Below, one piece after another: positions 7,623 to 16,530 of a stretch of 64,000 nucleotides of DNA. Origin of the DNA: CALDTK01 sp963837005 (GTDB lineage Bacteria; Bacteroidota; Bacteroidia; Chitinophagales; Saprospiraceae); the NCBI GenBank assembly GCA_963837005.1, contig CAWIMC010000001.1, forward strand, positions 1,116,001 to 1,180,000, given 5' to 3'. Positions within the stretch are counted from its first letter, which is position 1. Each line of letters begins with the position of its first letter. Under the pieces are notes generated by a model. The model did no database searches. It saw only the letters and a program-made list of their open reading frames with translations, and had not been told where the DNA came from. The position numbers and the translations under genes are program-made.

Positions 7623-9113
7623 CTAATACTCGTAAGCGCCGATGTCGGGCGTGGTTGCGTCGCGGGGCTTACCTACTAAGTCGCGTTCGATGCCCGGTAG
7701 CGGCACGGCCCGCATCTCCGCAACACTCAAGCTGTCTAACTGGAAGCTGTCCTGACGGATGTTGACGAAGAGCTTGTCCCCGTTCAAGTCCGGGTAAAGG
7801 CAGTCGATGCAGTCGTTGCGGAAGGTGGGGTAGTTGCGAACGAGCTGTTCGATGCGGAGGATGACGTTGCTGAAGCTGTAGTCGAGCGGCGTACCCTCTC
7901 CAAAGTCTACGAGTCCGAGAGCATCGCGATTAGATCCGTAAATAATGGAATTGCGCACCCGCGCCGACAGCGGTGCCCTCCGAATGACCCGCGTGCCGTC
8001 GGTGAGTTCGTACTCTGCACCGTTGGCAAATAAGGCTGACGAGTTGCGGCCACCAAAGTTGACGATCGTGCAGTAGTCGAGCTGATACGTGCCCCCCTGC
8101 GAAGCCCTAAAGCCCTCCCCGCCCGTGTCGTGGATCAGGAGATTCTGGGCGCTCACGTTTGCCTGCCGACCGAAGATGCCCTCGCGACTCGTGTAGCGAA
8201 CCTTGGTGTCGGCGATGGCCAACTGCGTGGCGGAGTCTACGTAGATGCCGAAGTTGCTATTGCGGATGTCGGCGTGACGCACCACGTGCGGACCGGAGCC
8301 CGACAGCAGGTACAATCCGCTGTACTGCCCGGAGCGTGTGACGAAGCTTTCTTCGAGCCGGTCGGAGGCAATCAGCACCGGTCGCTCGGCCGTGCCTTCT
8401 ATCCTCAGGCGACCACTTCCGACGAAGAGGATCTGCCCGTCGTTAAAGATCTGCGTCCTCCCCGACGGCAGGGTATCCTGCACCAGGCCGCCGTGCACAT
8501 AGAGCCGAGCGCCTTCCGGCAAAACGAGCGTACACGAGTCCACGACGAGGTTTCCGTAAAGCACGTACGGCCTCGGATCGTCGAAAATGGCTTCGCCGAG
8601 TTCGCAGGTCAACAAGCCGAACTGCCCACGACGGCGGTTGCGCGGTAGGTAGTTGGCGTTCTGGCCGTAGGCGACCAGGAGGATGGACTGCTCCTCGGTG
8701 GTCGCGCGAACCACGACCCGGCCCTCGAGAATAAAGGGGCTCGTGGCAAGCGGGGCATTGGGGTCGATGGTCACCTCGGCGAAGACGTAGATGCTGTCGT
8801 TGGGCGCGATGAAGACATCGGTAAGCTCACGACCGCTTACCCCGTCGACGTTGATGCGGAACTGGCCGCCGGCGTTGGTCTCCACACGGACGCTAGCGAG
8901 TTGCAGCGGCCGGTCGTACGGGTTGAAGACCTTAAAGAAACGCGTGGCCGAGCCGACTTCTGTGAAAACAGTATCGAACGTAAGGGTGTCAGCACTAATG
9001 CGGATGGTGACGCCGGCATCCGTGAGGAAGTCCTCTTCGAGGGTACACCGCGTAGCTACGAGGCTTACCGTCAGCGCGGCGAAGAGGACAAAACAGCGTC
9101 TACAATCAGTCAT
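7623..9113 (-). CDS. Parallel beta-helix repeat lipoprotein-like protein
   Basis: About 496 residues from ATG at 9113 (MTDCRRCFVLF); a start five codons earlier is possible. The N-terminus is hydrophobic and followed by a Cys and acidic residues (CTLEEDF), as in exported Bacteroidota lipoproteins, although Arg before the Cys is unusual for a lipobox. The next region (ADTLTFDTVFTEVGSATR) is a common Bacteroidota start for an Ig-like domain. Residues about 230-400 hold right-handed beta-helix turns (VVRHADIRNSNFGIYV, VSAQNLLIHDTGGEGF). It probably acts at the cell surface or in the periplasm; function unknown. Confidence 0.75.
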   Translation of the reverse strand: MTDCRRCFVLFAALTVSLVATRCTLEEDFLTDAGVTIRISADTLTFDTVFTEVGSATRFFKVFNPYDRPLQLASVRVETNAGGQFRINVDGVSGRELTDVFIAPNDSIYVFAEVTIDPNAPLATSPFILEGRVVVRATTEEQSILLVAYGQNANYLPRNRRRGQFGLLTCELGEAIFDDPRPYVLYGNLVVDSCTLVLPEGARLYVHGGLVQDTLPSGRTQIFNDGQILFVGSGRLRIEGTAERPVLIASDRLEESFVTRSGQYSGLYLLSGSGPHVVRHADIRNSNFGIYVDSATQLAIADTKVRYTSREGIFGRQANVSAQNLLIHDTGGEGFRASQGGTYQLDYCTIVNFGGRNSSALFANGAEYELTDGTRVIRRAPLSARVRNSIIYGSNRDALGLVDFGEGTPLDYSFSNVILRIEQLVRNYPTFRNDCIDCLYPDLNGDKLFVNIRQDSFQLDSLSVAEMRAVPLPGIERDLVGKPRDATTPDIGAYEY

Positions 9114-9148
9114 ACGATCTGGCGGCAAAGCAACTCAACGTTGCGGGT

Positions 9149-9904
9149 ATGCGGTATCGGGTACGCGAGTCGGCATCAATTGTGTCAAACGCGAAAACTT
9201 ACCTTACGCCCTTGATCGTCGACGTCATTATCCCCGCCTACAACGAAGAGGGTGCCATCGCACAGGTCGTCGGCGAACTCCCGCGAGAACTCATCCGCGA
9301 CATCCTCGTTTGCGACAACGCTTCCACGGACGCGACTGCCGCCAATGCTACGGCCGCTGGTGCCCACGTCGTGCCCGCGCCAAAAAAAGGTTACGGGAGC
9401 GCCTGCCTCGCCGGACACGCGTACATCGCTAGCCGGCCGGACGGTGTGATGCCCGATGTCGTGGTCTACATCGATGGCGATGGGAGCGACTATCCTGCGC
9501 AACTACCTGCATTGCTACAGCCTATTGTCGATCGGCGGGCTGAACTCGTTATCGGGTCTCGGGCGCTCGGGCGGCGCACGAAAGGCTCGATGCAGCCGCA
9601 CCAAATTTTTGGCAACTGGCTGTCCACCCGACTCATTCGCCTGTTCTGGGGGGTACGGTTCACCGACCTTGGGCCGTTTAGGGCCGTCCGCTACCCGACC
9701 CTCCTGCGGCTCGAGATGGCCGACCCGGACTTCGGGTGGACCGTCGAGATGCAGGTCAAAGCCGCCAAACTCAGCATTCCAGCTGTCGAAGTTCCCGTCG
9801 ACTACCGTACCCGCAGCCACGGCGTTAGTAAGGTGTCCGGAAGCCTGCGCAACAGCTACCTGGCGGGGCAGAAAATATTAGGTACCATCTTTACAGCGCT
9901 CTAA
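9149..9904 (+). CDS. Glycosyltransferase family 2 (polyprenyl-phosphate sugar synthase type)
   Basis: 251 residues from ATG at 9149; homology begins at VDVIIPAYNEEGAIAQVV, so an in-frame TTG at 9212 could be the true start. GT-A motifs: PAYNEEG, the nucleotide-sugar aspartates in DVVVYIDGDGSDYP, and later VIGSRALGRR and FTDLGPFRAVR. The sequence resembles dolichol-phosphate mannose or glucose synthases but lacks C-terminal membrane segments. Such enzymes load a sugar on a polyprenyl phosphate that membrane GT-C enzymes then use. A candidate GT-C enzyme is two genes downstream, which supports a pathway link. The gene after it begins 9 bases downstream. Confidence 0.87.
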   Translation: MRYRVRESASIVSNAKTYLTPLIVDVIIPAYNEEGAIAQVVGELPRELIRDILVCDNASTDATAANATAAGAHVVPAPKKGYGSACLAGHAYIASRPDGVMPDVVVYIDGDGSDYPAQLPALLQPIVDRRAELVIGSRALGRRTKGSMQPHQIFGNWLSTRLIRLFWGVRFTDLGPFRAVRYPTLLRLEMADPDFGWTVEMQVKAAKLSIPAVEVPVDYRTRSHGVSKVSGSLRNSYLAGQKILGTIFTAL

Positions 9905-9913
9905 GCACCAGCT

Positions 9914-11506
9914 ATGCAAATGATTGACTACGGATACGCCGCAGTGCTCGGTGCCTACCTGCTAGTCTTAAGCTACGTCACCGTGTACTGCCTCATGCAG
10001 CTGCACCTGCTGGTCAACTACCTGAGAGACCGACGGACCGACCCCGCACAGCCTGAAGCGCCTAAGCAGTGGCCAAAAGTGACCATTCAACTCCCGCTCT
10101 ATAATGAGCGCTACGTCGCAACGCGGGTCATCCAGGCGGTGGCGGCGTTCGACTACCCACGAGACCGACTCCAGGTCCAAGTCCTGGACGACAGCACCGA
10201 CGATACCGTAGACATCGTCGCGAAGTGCGTCGCGCACTACCAAATGCTGGGTCTCGACATCGACCATGTCCGCCGACCGAACCGCCAAGGCTTCAAGGCC
10301 GGTGCCCTCGCGGATGCTATGGCGGCAGCGACCGGAGAGTTCGTCGCAATCTTCGATGCGGACTTCGTACCGGCACCCGACTTTTTAAAGACCTCCGTGC
10401 CACACTTCTACGACCAGCGCGTCGGCGTGGTCCAAAGTCGCTGGGAGCACCTCAACGAGGACTACTCCATCATTACGCAGATGCAGGCCCTCCAACTCAA
10501 CGTGCACTTTACCGTCGAGCAGCGGGGGCGAAAGGCAGCCGGGCTTTTCCTCCAGTTCAACGGAACGGCCGGCGTGTGGCGGCGTACCTGCATCGAGGAC
10601 GCTGGCGGGTGGCGTGCCCTTACCCTGACCGAGGACCTCGACCTCAGCGTGCGTGCCCAACTCCGGGGGTGGCGCATTCACTACCTCGAACACAACCTCG
10701 CCCCGGCTGAACTCCCGATGGAGATGAACGCTGTCAAAAGCCAGCAGCATCGTTGGATGAAGGGCGGCGCCGAATGCTCGCGAATCTTGCTGCCGCAGGT
10801 CTGGCGCTCCGACCGACTGTCGCTCGCCGAAAAACTCCACTCCTCGGCCCACTTGCTCGGGAGTTCGATCTTTGTATTCGTGTTTCTGATCGGCGTACTG
10901 AGCGTACCGACGATGCTGGCGGTCGCCCACTACGGAATCAACCCCGCATGGTTTACCCTCTTTCTAGCGGCTACCCTAGCCGTTGGAGCGGTATACTTCG
11001 TAGCGAATGTGCACAGCAGTTGGCACGGCCTAAAGCGCGGCGAAGCCGTTTGGCGCTTCGTGGTCCTTTTCCCTTTGTTTCTTTCGCTCAGCATGGGACT
11101 TTCACTCCACAACGGCATCGCCGTGTTGCAGGGGCTCTGGGGTAAGAGGTCCGACTTCGTGCGGACACCAAAGTTTGCGCTCGGGGATATTGGCGGTCGG
11201 CCACAGCAAGCTATCCTTAACAACGTCTACCGAGGTCGCAAGTGGTCGTGGATTACACTCGGCGAGGGCCTGTTGTGCCTCGTTTTTGCGGCAGCGACGG
11301 TGTATGGTATTGCTTCCGGCAACACCTTCTTTGTACTGTTTCATGTCATGCTGACGCTCGGTTACGGCACGATCTGCTGGCTTACGCTGCGTCACACGCT
11401 GTTTACCCCCCTCCGCGACCAAGGCGCGATTGCGCCTCCCCCAGCACGCGCGCACCAAAGCACATTGGCGCAGGCTACCACCTGCTCTGTAGAGGCAGAT
11501 GTTTAG
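9914..11506 (+). CDS. Membrane glycosyltransferase family 2 (cellulose synthase-like)
   Basis: 530 residues. One N-terminal membrane segment is followed by a GT2 domain with PKVTIQLPLYNERYVATRVI, QVLDDSTDDT, the DxD-like FDADFVPAPDF, the TED acceptor motif in LTLTEDLDLS, and the QxxRW motif in SQQHRWMKGGAE. At least four membrane segments fill the C-terminal 200 residues. This set is typical of processive or semi-processive beta-glycan or glucomannan synthases (CesA/CslA-like). It probably makes or extends a surface glycan at the inner membrane. It overlaps the next gene by 8 bases. Confidence 0.87.
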   Translation: MQMIDYGYAAVLGAYLLVLSYVTVYCLMQLHLLVNYLRDRRTDPAQPEAPKQWPKVTIQLPLYNERYVATRVIQAVAAFDYPRDRLQVQVLDDSTDDTVDIVAKCVAHYQMLGLDIDHVRRPNRQGFKAGALADAMAAATGEFVAIFDADFVPAPDFLKTSVPHFYDQRVGVVQSRWEHLNEDYSIITQMQALQLNVHFTVEQRGRKAAGLFLQFNGTAGVWRRTCIEDAGGWRALTLTEDLDLSVRAQLRGWRIHYLEHNLAPAELPMEMNAVKSQQHRWMKGGAECSRILLPQVWRSDRLSLAEKLHSSAHLLGSSIFVFVFLIGVLSVPTMLAVAHYGINPAWFTLFLAATLAVGAVYFVANVHSSWHGLKRGEAVWRFVVLFPLFLSLSMGLSLHNGIAVLQGLWGKRSDFVRTPKFALGDIGGRPQQAILNNVYRGRKWSWITLGEGLLCLVFAAATVYGIASGNTFFVLFHVMLTLGYGTICWLTLRHTLFTPLRDQGAIAPPPARAHQSTLAQATTCSVEADV

Positions 11507-13442
11507 CCCCATTTCGGAGAAGACCGCTCGCAGTATCGGCTTTGTTCTGATTGGGGCGCTGGTCGCGGGCGCCGCATATGTGGCCGCGACGCTGTGGCTG
11601 CTCTTCGGCGTCGAGCGTGTCGCAACTTGGCCGCTGTTCTTGGCCGTACTCGCCACGCTCCCAGGGTACTACGTGCTCACATCTCCCGGCGGAGAGAGAA
11701 AGTCGTTCAGGCTCGGCCTAGCCTTACGAATCGCGGCCGTGTTCGCCTTTCCGATCCTCTCCGACGACGTGTATCGATTCCTCTGGGACGGGGCCCTCTG
11801 GTGGTCGGGCCTACATCCGTTCTCGATGACGCCGATCGCAGTGGCCGCAAGTGTCGAGGGGGCAGCTTTCGCCAAAACCCACGCCGCATGGCTCGCCAAC
11901 ATGAACAGCGCCGGGTACTTCACCGTCTACCCGCCGCTGAGCCAAGCGGTTTTCGCTCTGGCGGGGGGCATCACGAGCGATGCATACTGGGGCAGCGTGC
12001 TTATAAAAGTCTTTCTGCTCGCTGGCGAACTCGGCGTTTGGTGGCTCTTGCCGCGACTCGTCGCAAATCTCGAAAATCGCCGCGGCATAGCCACCTTGTA
12101 CTGGCTCAACCCTCTCGTCATCGTCGAAGTGATGGGCAACGCTCACTTCGAGGGGCTGGCGCTTTTCTTTCTGCTGCTGGCCTTGTACGGACTCCGGCGC
12201 GCCGGACTCGGCTGGGCCCGCCAGGGTTGGGTAGCCGTGGGACAGTTGCGCACGCCGCCCAGCTTCGGCCCAAATCCACCGACATATTCCGCACTTCATG
12301 TCGGTCCGGGACTTACCGCCGCGGAGATGGCGGACGTTCATCGCATGGGCTCACGCAGGTGGTACGTGTGGCTGCTGTTTGCCTCGAGTGCCCTGGCGGC
12401 CGGGGCCCTCGTCAAGCTCGTGCCCCTTGTCGCCGCGCCAGCACTTACGCTTACGGTGTTGTGGGCGTGGTCGCGGCGTCCGGTGTTCGGCGAAACGTTT
12501 TATGCCTTCGTACCGAAGCGTTGGCAGGCTCGTGTTCGGGCGCTCGCTGATGCCCTCGTCTCTCGCCCGACTCCAGAGGTCGCGCCTCTCGGCTCACCCG
12601 AGGAGATACTCGCCACGACAGATCCCGCCACGCTTGCCCCGAAAGACGCGTACGTACTCACGGGAAAGTGGCCCTACGGCCACCCTTATGAAGTGATCCC
12701 GCTGAGTGCTGCGGCTCTTCGTACCAAGCGCACCCAGCTCGGGCAACGGCTCGCCCGCGAGCAGGCGCGGACGCCGGCTGAGATCGCGGCCCGCGACGAG
12801 GCAGTAGCTTTCGCGACCACGCAGGGTGGCGGTCCGGTCGTGTTTCCCTTGCTGCGCGGCGAGCGGCGGTGGCACTGGTGGCCGGCGGTAGGTTTTGGCG
12901 CAAGCGCTTTGGGCCTCGTTTGTTTGGCCATGGCCTTTTTGCTCCTCGGCAGCGGAATAGCCGGTTTTGGCGAAAGCCTTGATTTATACTTCCGAAAATT
13001 TGAATTCAACGGCAGCTCGTACACGCTGATCAGCGCGGCGGGCGACTGGTACAAAGGCTACAACTGGATCAGCGTGGTTGGTCCGGGACTAAGCCTGGCG
13101 GGCGCGATCACGATCCTCGCTCTCTCGGCGGTTCGCAGTTGGCGCGGACTCGATCTCGCAGAGACGCTGTTGTGGTGCATGGCCGCGTACTTCGCCTGCG
13201 CTACCACAGTACATCCCTGGTACTTCGTGTATCTGATCGGCCTGGGCGCATTGACACGCTACCGCTGGCCGATGCTCTTAGGGTTTACGGCTTTTCTGAG
13301 CTACGCGGCCTATAACACAACTGAGGTCGCCGTGCCTACGTGGGCCTTGCTGCTAGAGTACGTGCCGGTAGTTGCCTACGGCACCTGGGAAGTCGTGACG
13401 GGACTGGGCGGTCGTCGTCTGCGCCGCTGGATGTCACGGTGA
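11499..13442 (+). CDS. Polytopic GT-C type glycosyltransferase (mannosyltransferase-like)
   Basis: 647 residues, mostly membrane. The acidic loop motif SDDVYRFLWDG after the second hydrophobic region is the GT-C catalytic signature seen in polyprenol-phosphate-dependent mannosyltransferases. A conserved HPWYFVYLIGLG lies near the C-terminus. It would take sugar from a polyprenyl carrier and act on the periplasmic side. About residues 235-460 include a long hydrophilic stretch (for example VSRPTPEVAPLGSPEEIL and RLAREQARTPAEIAARDE) that I do not recognise as a domain. Start GTG/ATG overlaps the upstream synthase. Two hairpin copies (12892 imperfect, 12964 exact) and one imperfect antisense copy (11864) lie inside. 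Confidence 0.8.
   Translation: MFSPISEKTARSIGFVLIGALVAGAAYVAATLWLLFGVERVATWPLFLAVLATLPGYYVLTSPGGERKSFRLGLALRIAAVFAFPILSDDVYRFLWDGALWWSGLHPFSMTPIAVAASVEGAAFAKTHAAWLANMNSAGYFTVYPPLSQAVFALAGGITSDAYWGSVLIKVFLLAGELGVWWLLPRLVANLENRRGIATLYWLNPLVIVEVMGNAHFEGLALFFLLLALYGLRRAGLGWARQGWVAVGQLRTPPSFGPNPPTYSALHVGPGLTAAEMADVHRMGSRRWYVWLLFASSALAAGALVKLVPLVAAPALTLTVLWAWSRRPVFGETFYAFVPKRWQARVRALADALVSRPTPEVAPLGSPEEILATTDPATLAPKDAYVLTGKWPYGHPYEVIPLSAAALRTKRTQLGQRLAREQARTPAEIAARDEAVAFATTQGGGPVVFPLLRGERRWHWWPAVGFGASALGLVCLAMAFLLLGSGIAGFGESLDLYFRKFEFNGSSYTLISAAGDWYKGYNWISVVGPGLSLAGAITILALSAVRSWRGLDLAETLLWCMAAYFACATTVHPWYFVYLIGLGALTRYRWPMLLGFTAFLSYAAYNTTEVAVPTWALLLEYVPVVAYGTWEVVTGLGGRRLRRWMSR
12964..12978 (+). repeat. 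GTTTT-GNRA mini-hairpin, exact core
   Basis: Sense in the GT-C gene, read GFGES. Confidence 0.9.
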
Positions 13443-13456
13443 TCAGCTTCTGCGTA

Positions 13457-14396
13457 CTACACGAGCCAACCCGCTGTCGCAAAAACGAGGTACTCCAGAA
13501 AAAAAAGTCCCCAGATGCTCAAGTAAAAGCTTCGGATCGAAGCGGCGCTGTCGAGCTGTACTCGGCGCACGCTAAACAGAAACCCAAGGAGGAACACGCA
13601 ATGTGCCACGCTCAAAAACCCAGCAGCACCGCCGAACCGTTCGGCGACCCACGGCACCACGGCAGCTAAACAGAGGCTGCCGCCCAAGGCTAAAGCTCCA
13701 CTGTAAAGCACTCGCGGCTTGCCGAGGCGCACGGTGAGCGTCTCGACTCCGAAGGCTGCGTCCCCCTCGTCGTCCGGGAGGTCCTTAAACCAGGCTATCG
13801 CTACGCTGTACGCAAACATCACCACGACGAGCAACCACACCAGCGGCGGTAGGTCCAGAAGAGGCCCCTCCCACCCCGCTACGTGCGCAAACAGCAAAAT
13901 GTTGACGATCAGGCTCCGCACGGCGATGATGCAGAAGGCCGCCCAAAAATTGAAGCGCTTGAGCCGGAAGGGCGGCAGGGAGTAGGCTGTGCCCAACAGC
14001 AGCGACAGCCCGACCGTCCAATTCAGCCACCGCGAGCCGAGCAGTAGCGTCACGAGGAGGCTTACGCCAAAACAGGTCCACACGACAGCTTGCCCCGTGC
14101 GCACCGACCAGCTTCCGGAGGCGAGCGGGAGGTAGGGCTTGTTGATTTTGTCGAGCCCGATATCGGTGAGCTGGTTGAGCCCGACGATGTAGATGTTGGC
14201 CGTAATGCAGGCGACCCAGGTTAACAGAAGGCCTAAAGCACTAAGCCCTGCGCCACCGTCAATAATCAACAAACGCCCCCTCCACGGCCGGCCGGAACAA
14301 GCCCCGCGCCATGACCCAGAGGCAGACCAGACTCAACGTCGTACCGATAATCGTATGCGGTCGGCTGAAGCGCCAGAACTCTCGGAACTGGTTCAC
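13457..14396 (-). CDS. UbiA-type prenyltransferase, homogentisate phytyltransferase (VTE2)-like, frameshifted as read
   Basis: Two frames together give a full enzyme. The first runs from GTG at 14396, overlapping the upstream methyltransferase stop (GTGA), and encodes FREFWRFSRPHTIIGTTLS. It hits a stop soon after, while the rest continues in another frame from about 14272. The 940-base span is one base too long; removing one base in the C5 run at 14276-14280 joins the frames. The second part has the Asp-rich motifs NQLTDIGLDKINKP and DLPDDEGDAAFG and about eight membrane helices. Phrases such as YIVGLNQLTDIGLDKINKPYL closely match plant and cyanobacterial homogentisate phytyltransferases, which prenylate homogentisate in tocopherol synthesis. 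Recorded as CDS because a sequencing error is plausible. Confidence 0.83.
14059..14073 (-). repeat. GTTTT-GNRA mini-hairpin, GTAA loop
   Basis: Sense in the prenyltransferase gene, read CFGVS. Confidence 0.8.
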
Positions 14397-15241
14397 CGAG
14401 CGACCGGTTTGCGGGCCGTCATCACGGCAAACTTAATCAACCCCGACTTGAAGCCCGCCCGCATGTACTGCATCGCCCAGGCTCCCTTGATACCCGCAGG
14501 ACCGCTCTTCACGAGTCCGAGCAAGTTGCGCGGGTCAAACGCCGTCTTGAGCACCTCTCCCCAGAAAGGGGCCACGGCGGCACTCCAGTCGTCGGTGCGC
14601 ACATCGTCGAAACCTAGCGCGTCTGCCGCTGCGACAAAGTCCGAGATTTTCGCCCACGGTGGCAGATGATAGAGGTCGGCAATCTTCTGGAGCTGATCGC
14701 GCTCGGCGGAGGTAAGGGGCGGGGGCGTCTCGCGGTGGCACCAGGTAATCATCGCGAGTGTCCCTCCTGGCCGCAGCATCTCGTAGAAGTGCCGCATGAG
14801 GCGCGGCTTGTCGGGCATGTGCTCGGCGCTCTCGAGACTCCAGATGAGGTCGAACTCGCCAGCGGCATCGAAATTGTAAATGTCCTGAGCCCGCAACTCG
14901 ACCTGGTCGGCGCAGCCTTCGCGGCGGGCGCGGCGATTGCCCTCGGCCGCCTGAAAGGGGCTCAGCGTGAGGCCCAACACGCTGACGCCGTAGCGACCAG
15001 CGAGGTAGCGGGCGCTGCCGCCGACGCCACAGCCGACATCCAGCACTTTAGCCGGTATACGGTCGTCGAGCTTCGCGAAGTCGATCAGCTTTTCGATGAG
15101 GTCGAGCTGAGCCTCGCGGCGTGGTTTGCGCGTCTTTCCGTCGGGGCCGTAGTAGCCGTGGTGCATGTGATCGCCCCAGACATCGAGCCAGAGTGGCGAG
15201 GTGTCGTCGTAAAAGCGGGCGATGCGATCGTTGAGGGTCAT
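14393..15241 (-). CDS. Gamma-tocopherol methyltransferase (VTE4)-like SAM methyltransferase
   Basis: 282 residues. The SAM-binding motif is VLDVGCGVGGSARYLAGRYG (motif I). Two blocks are characteristic of gamma-tocopherol methyltransferases: the N-terminal SPLWLDVWGDHMHHGYYGPD and the C-terminal SGLIKFAVMTARKP. LYHLPPWAKISDFVAAADALG also matches. The family methylates the aromatic ring of tocopherols at C-5. In this operon the likely product is a methylated prenyl chromanol or quinol. Upstream there is a 171-base gap holding CAGTTCTC-type repeats. Substrate assignment is inference from motif similarity and neighbours. Confidence 0.85.
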   Translation of the reverse strand: MTLNDRIARFYDDTSPLWLDVWGDHMHHGYYGPDGKTRKPRREAQLDLIEKLIDFAKLDDRIPAKVLDVGCGVGGSARYLAGRYGVSVLGLTLSPFQAAEGNRRARREGCADQVELRAQDIYNFDAAGEFDLIWSLESAEHMPDKPRLMRHFYEMLRPGGTLAMITWCHRETPPPLTSAERDQLQKIADLYHLPPWAKISDFVAAADALGFDDVRTDDWSAAVAPFWGEVLKTAFDPRNLLGLVKSGPAGIKGAWAMQYMRAGFKSGLIKFAVMTARKPVAR

Positions 15242-15250
15242 GGGTGGGAG

Positions 15251-15284
15251 AGTTCTCAGTTGCCAGTTTACAGTTCTCAGTTGC
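15251..15284. repeat. CAGTTCTCAGTT-type intergenic repeat
   Basis: Two near-copies of AGTTCTCAGTTGC separated by CAGTTTACAG. The same unit recurs at 17526-17575 and, inverted, at 17600-17633, all in spacers of the prenylquinol cluster. Confidence 0.75.
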
Positions 15285-15412
15285 TACCGCATTAGCGATG
15301 CGAGCCGTCGGCTACGAAGTGCAGCGTTCGGCCGAGTGCTGATGTTTGGCGGCCTAGGCGGGGTTTGAGTTGCGACGGCGGGTGGATTGCCGCAGGCTAG
15401 GTCGAAAGCGCG

Positions 15413-16423
15413 TTAGTCCTTGTCACCGTGCGGTGCTGGCTCGTGCGCCTCCGGCCAAGGGGCATCGTCGTGCTCCGCCAGATCGTATGCGTCGTCGTCG
15501 TCCTCGTCGCTTTTTAGTAGCAGTGAGGCCAAGCCGGCTATGGCTACCACTCCTAGGCCGAGCAGGACGACCTTCTGGGCACCAGTAAGTGGCTCCCTCG
15601 GGTCGTCTTCGCCTTTGATGGCGGCGACGGCCTTGGCTCCGAGGGCCATCGGAATGAAAAGTCCGCCTGCGGCGGAGCCGACGATGACGCGAGCTACAGT
15701 TTTGGCGGCAGCCGCGACACCTTGCATCTCCTCGTCGCGTGGCTCGTCGATCTCGGGGCTATGGTTTGGGCCGTCGACGGGTTTGTTGCCCGCGATCGCG
15801 AGGGCGAAGTGGCTATCGGTGCCCGAGTACCAGCCGGGGTCTAGGTATTCGACTTGGATGTCCGTAAACCCGGCCTGCTCGTACCAGTCGCGGTACTCTT
15901 GCTCCTTCGGGAAGAGCATCCACGTGTTGGACAGGAAGCGCCCCCAGGCGGTGGGCGGCTCGATCGGTCCGATGATGGTAGCGCGACCGCCGGGCTTTAT
16001 GACGCGGTAGGCCTCTCGCACCCCTTGTGCCGGGTGGGGCCAGTACTCAATGCTACCCGCCGACACGTAGCGGTCGTAGTGGTTGGTCCGCATCGGGATG
16101 TCCTCTGCGTCGCCGAGCTTGAACTTCACGCCCTTGAGCGCCGGCTTGGCCTTGGCCTTGGCCATCTGGTGCGGACTCTGATCGTAGCTCGTGACGCGCT
16201 TCGGGTTGGCGTACTCGACGATGCCCTCGGTGGTAAAACCTGTTCCTGAACCGACGTCGACGATGCGGAACTTCGTCCCCTTGGGTGCCTTCAGGTCGGC
16301 AATCGCGAGGGCTTTCTCGCGCATCGGCACGGTCCAGAAAAGCGGATTGACGAGGTCATCGTAGAAGATGGAAAGGAAGCGGTAAAACCAGTAAGCTTCC
16401 TTCTTGTGCTGCATGAGGCGCAT
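15413..16423 (-). CDS. MPBQ/MSBQ methyltransferase (VTE3)-like with C-terminal membrane extension
   Basis: 336 residues. The N-terminus QHKKEAYWFYRFLSIFYDDL is a signature of plant VTE3, the methyltransferase of tocopherol and plastoquinone synthesis. SAM motif: FRIVDVGSGTGFTTEGIVEY. PPTAWGRFLSNTWMLFPKEQ and FTDIQVEYLDPGWYSGTDSH are also VTE3-like. After about residue 225 comes an added region: a helix pair with two hydrophobic stretches (VIVGSAAGGLFIPMALGA; VVLLGLGVVAIAGLASLLL) and a very acidic tail (KSDEDDDDAYDLAEHDD). Plant VTE3 is also membrane-anchored near its C-terminus. It lies between the DJ-1-like gene and VTE4-like gene. Confidence 0.85.
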   Translation of the reverse strand: MRLMQHKKEAYWFYRFLSIFYDDLVNPLFWTVPMREKALAIADLKAPKGTKFRIVDVGSGTGFTTEGIVEYANPKRVTSYDQSPHQMAKAKAKPALKGVKFKLGDAEDIPMRTNHYDRYVSAGSIEYWPHPAQGVREAYRVIKPGGRATIIGPIEPPTAWGRFLSNTWMLFPKEQEYRDWYEQAGFTDIQVEYLDPGWYSGTDSHFALAIAGNKPVDGPNHSPEIDEPRDEEMQGVAAAAKTVARVIVGSAAGGLFIPMALGAKAVAAIKGEDDPREPLTGAQKVVLLGLGVVAIAGLASLLLKSDEDDDDAYDLAEHDDAPWPEAHEPAPHGDKD

Positions 16424-16530
16424 GGGGAGAAAATTTTAGAGGGGTGGAGGGTAGAATTCAGCTTGGCTGTTGGGGCGCGGCTGTTGGGGAGTTTGGCGCA
16501 AGCAACTACTTTATTGACGGACGGTGGGTC

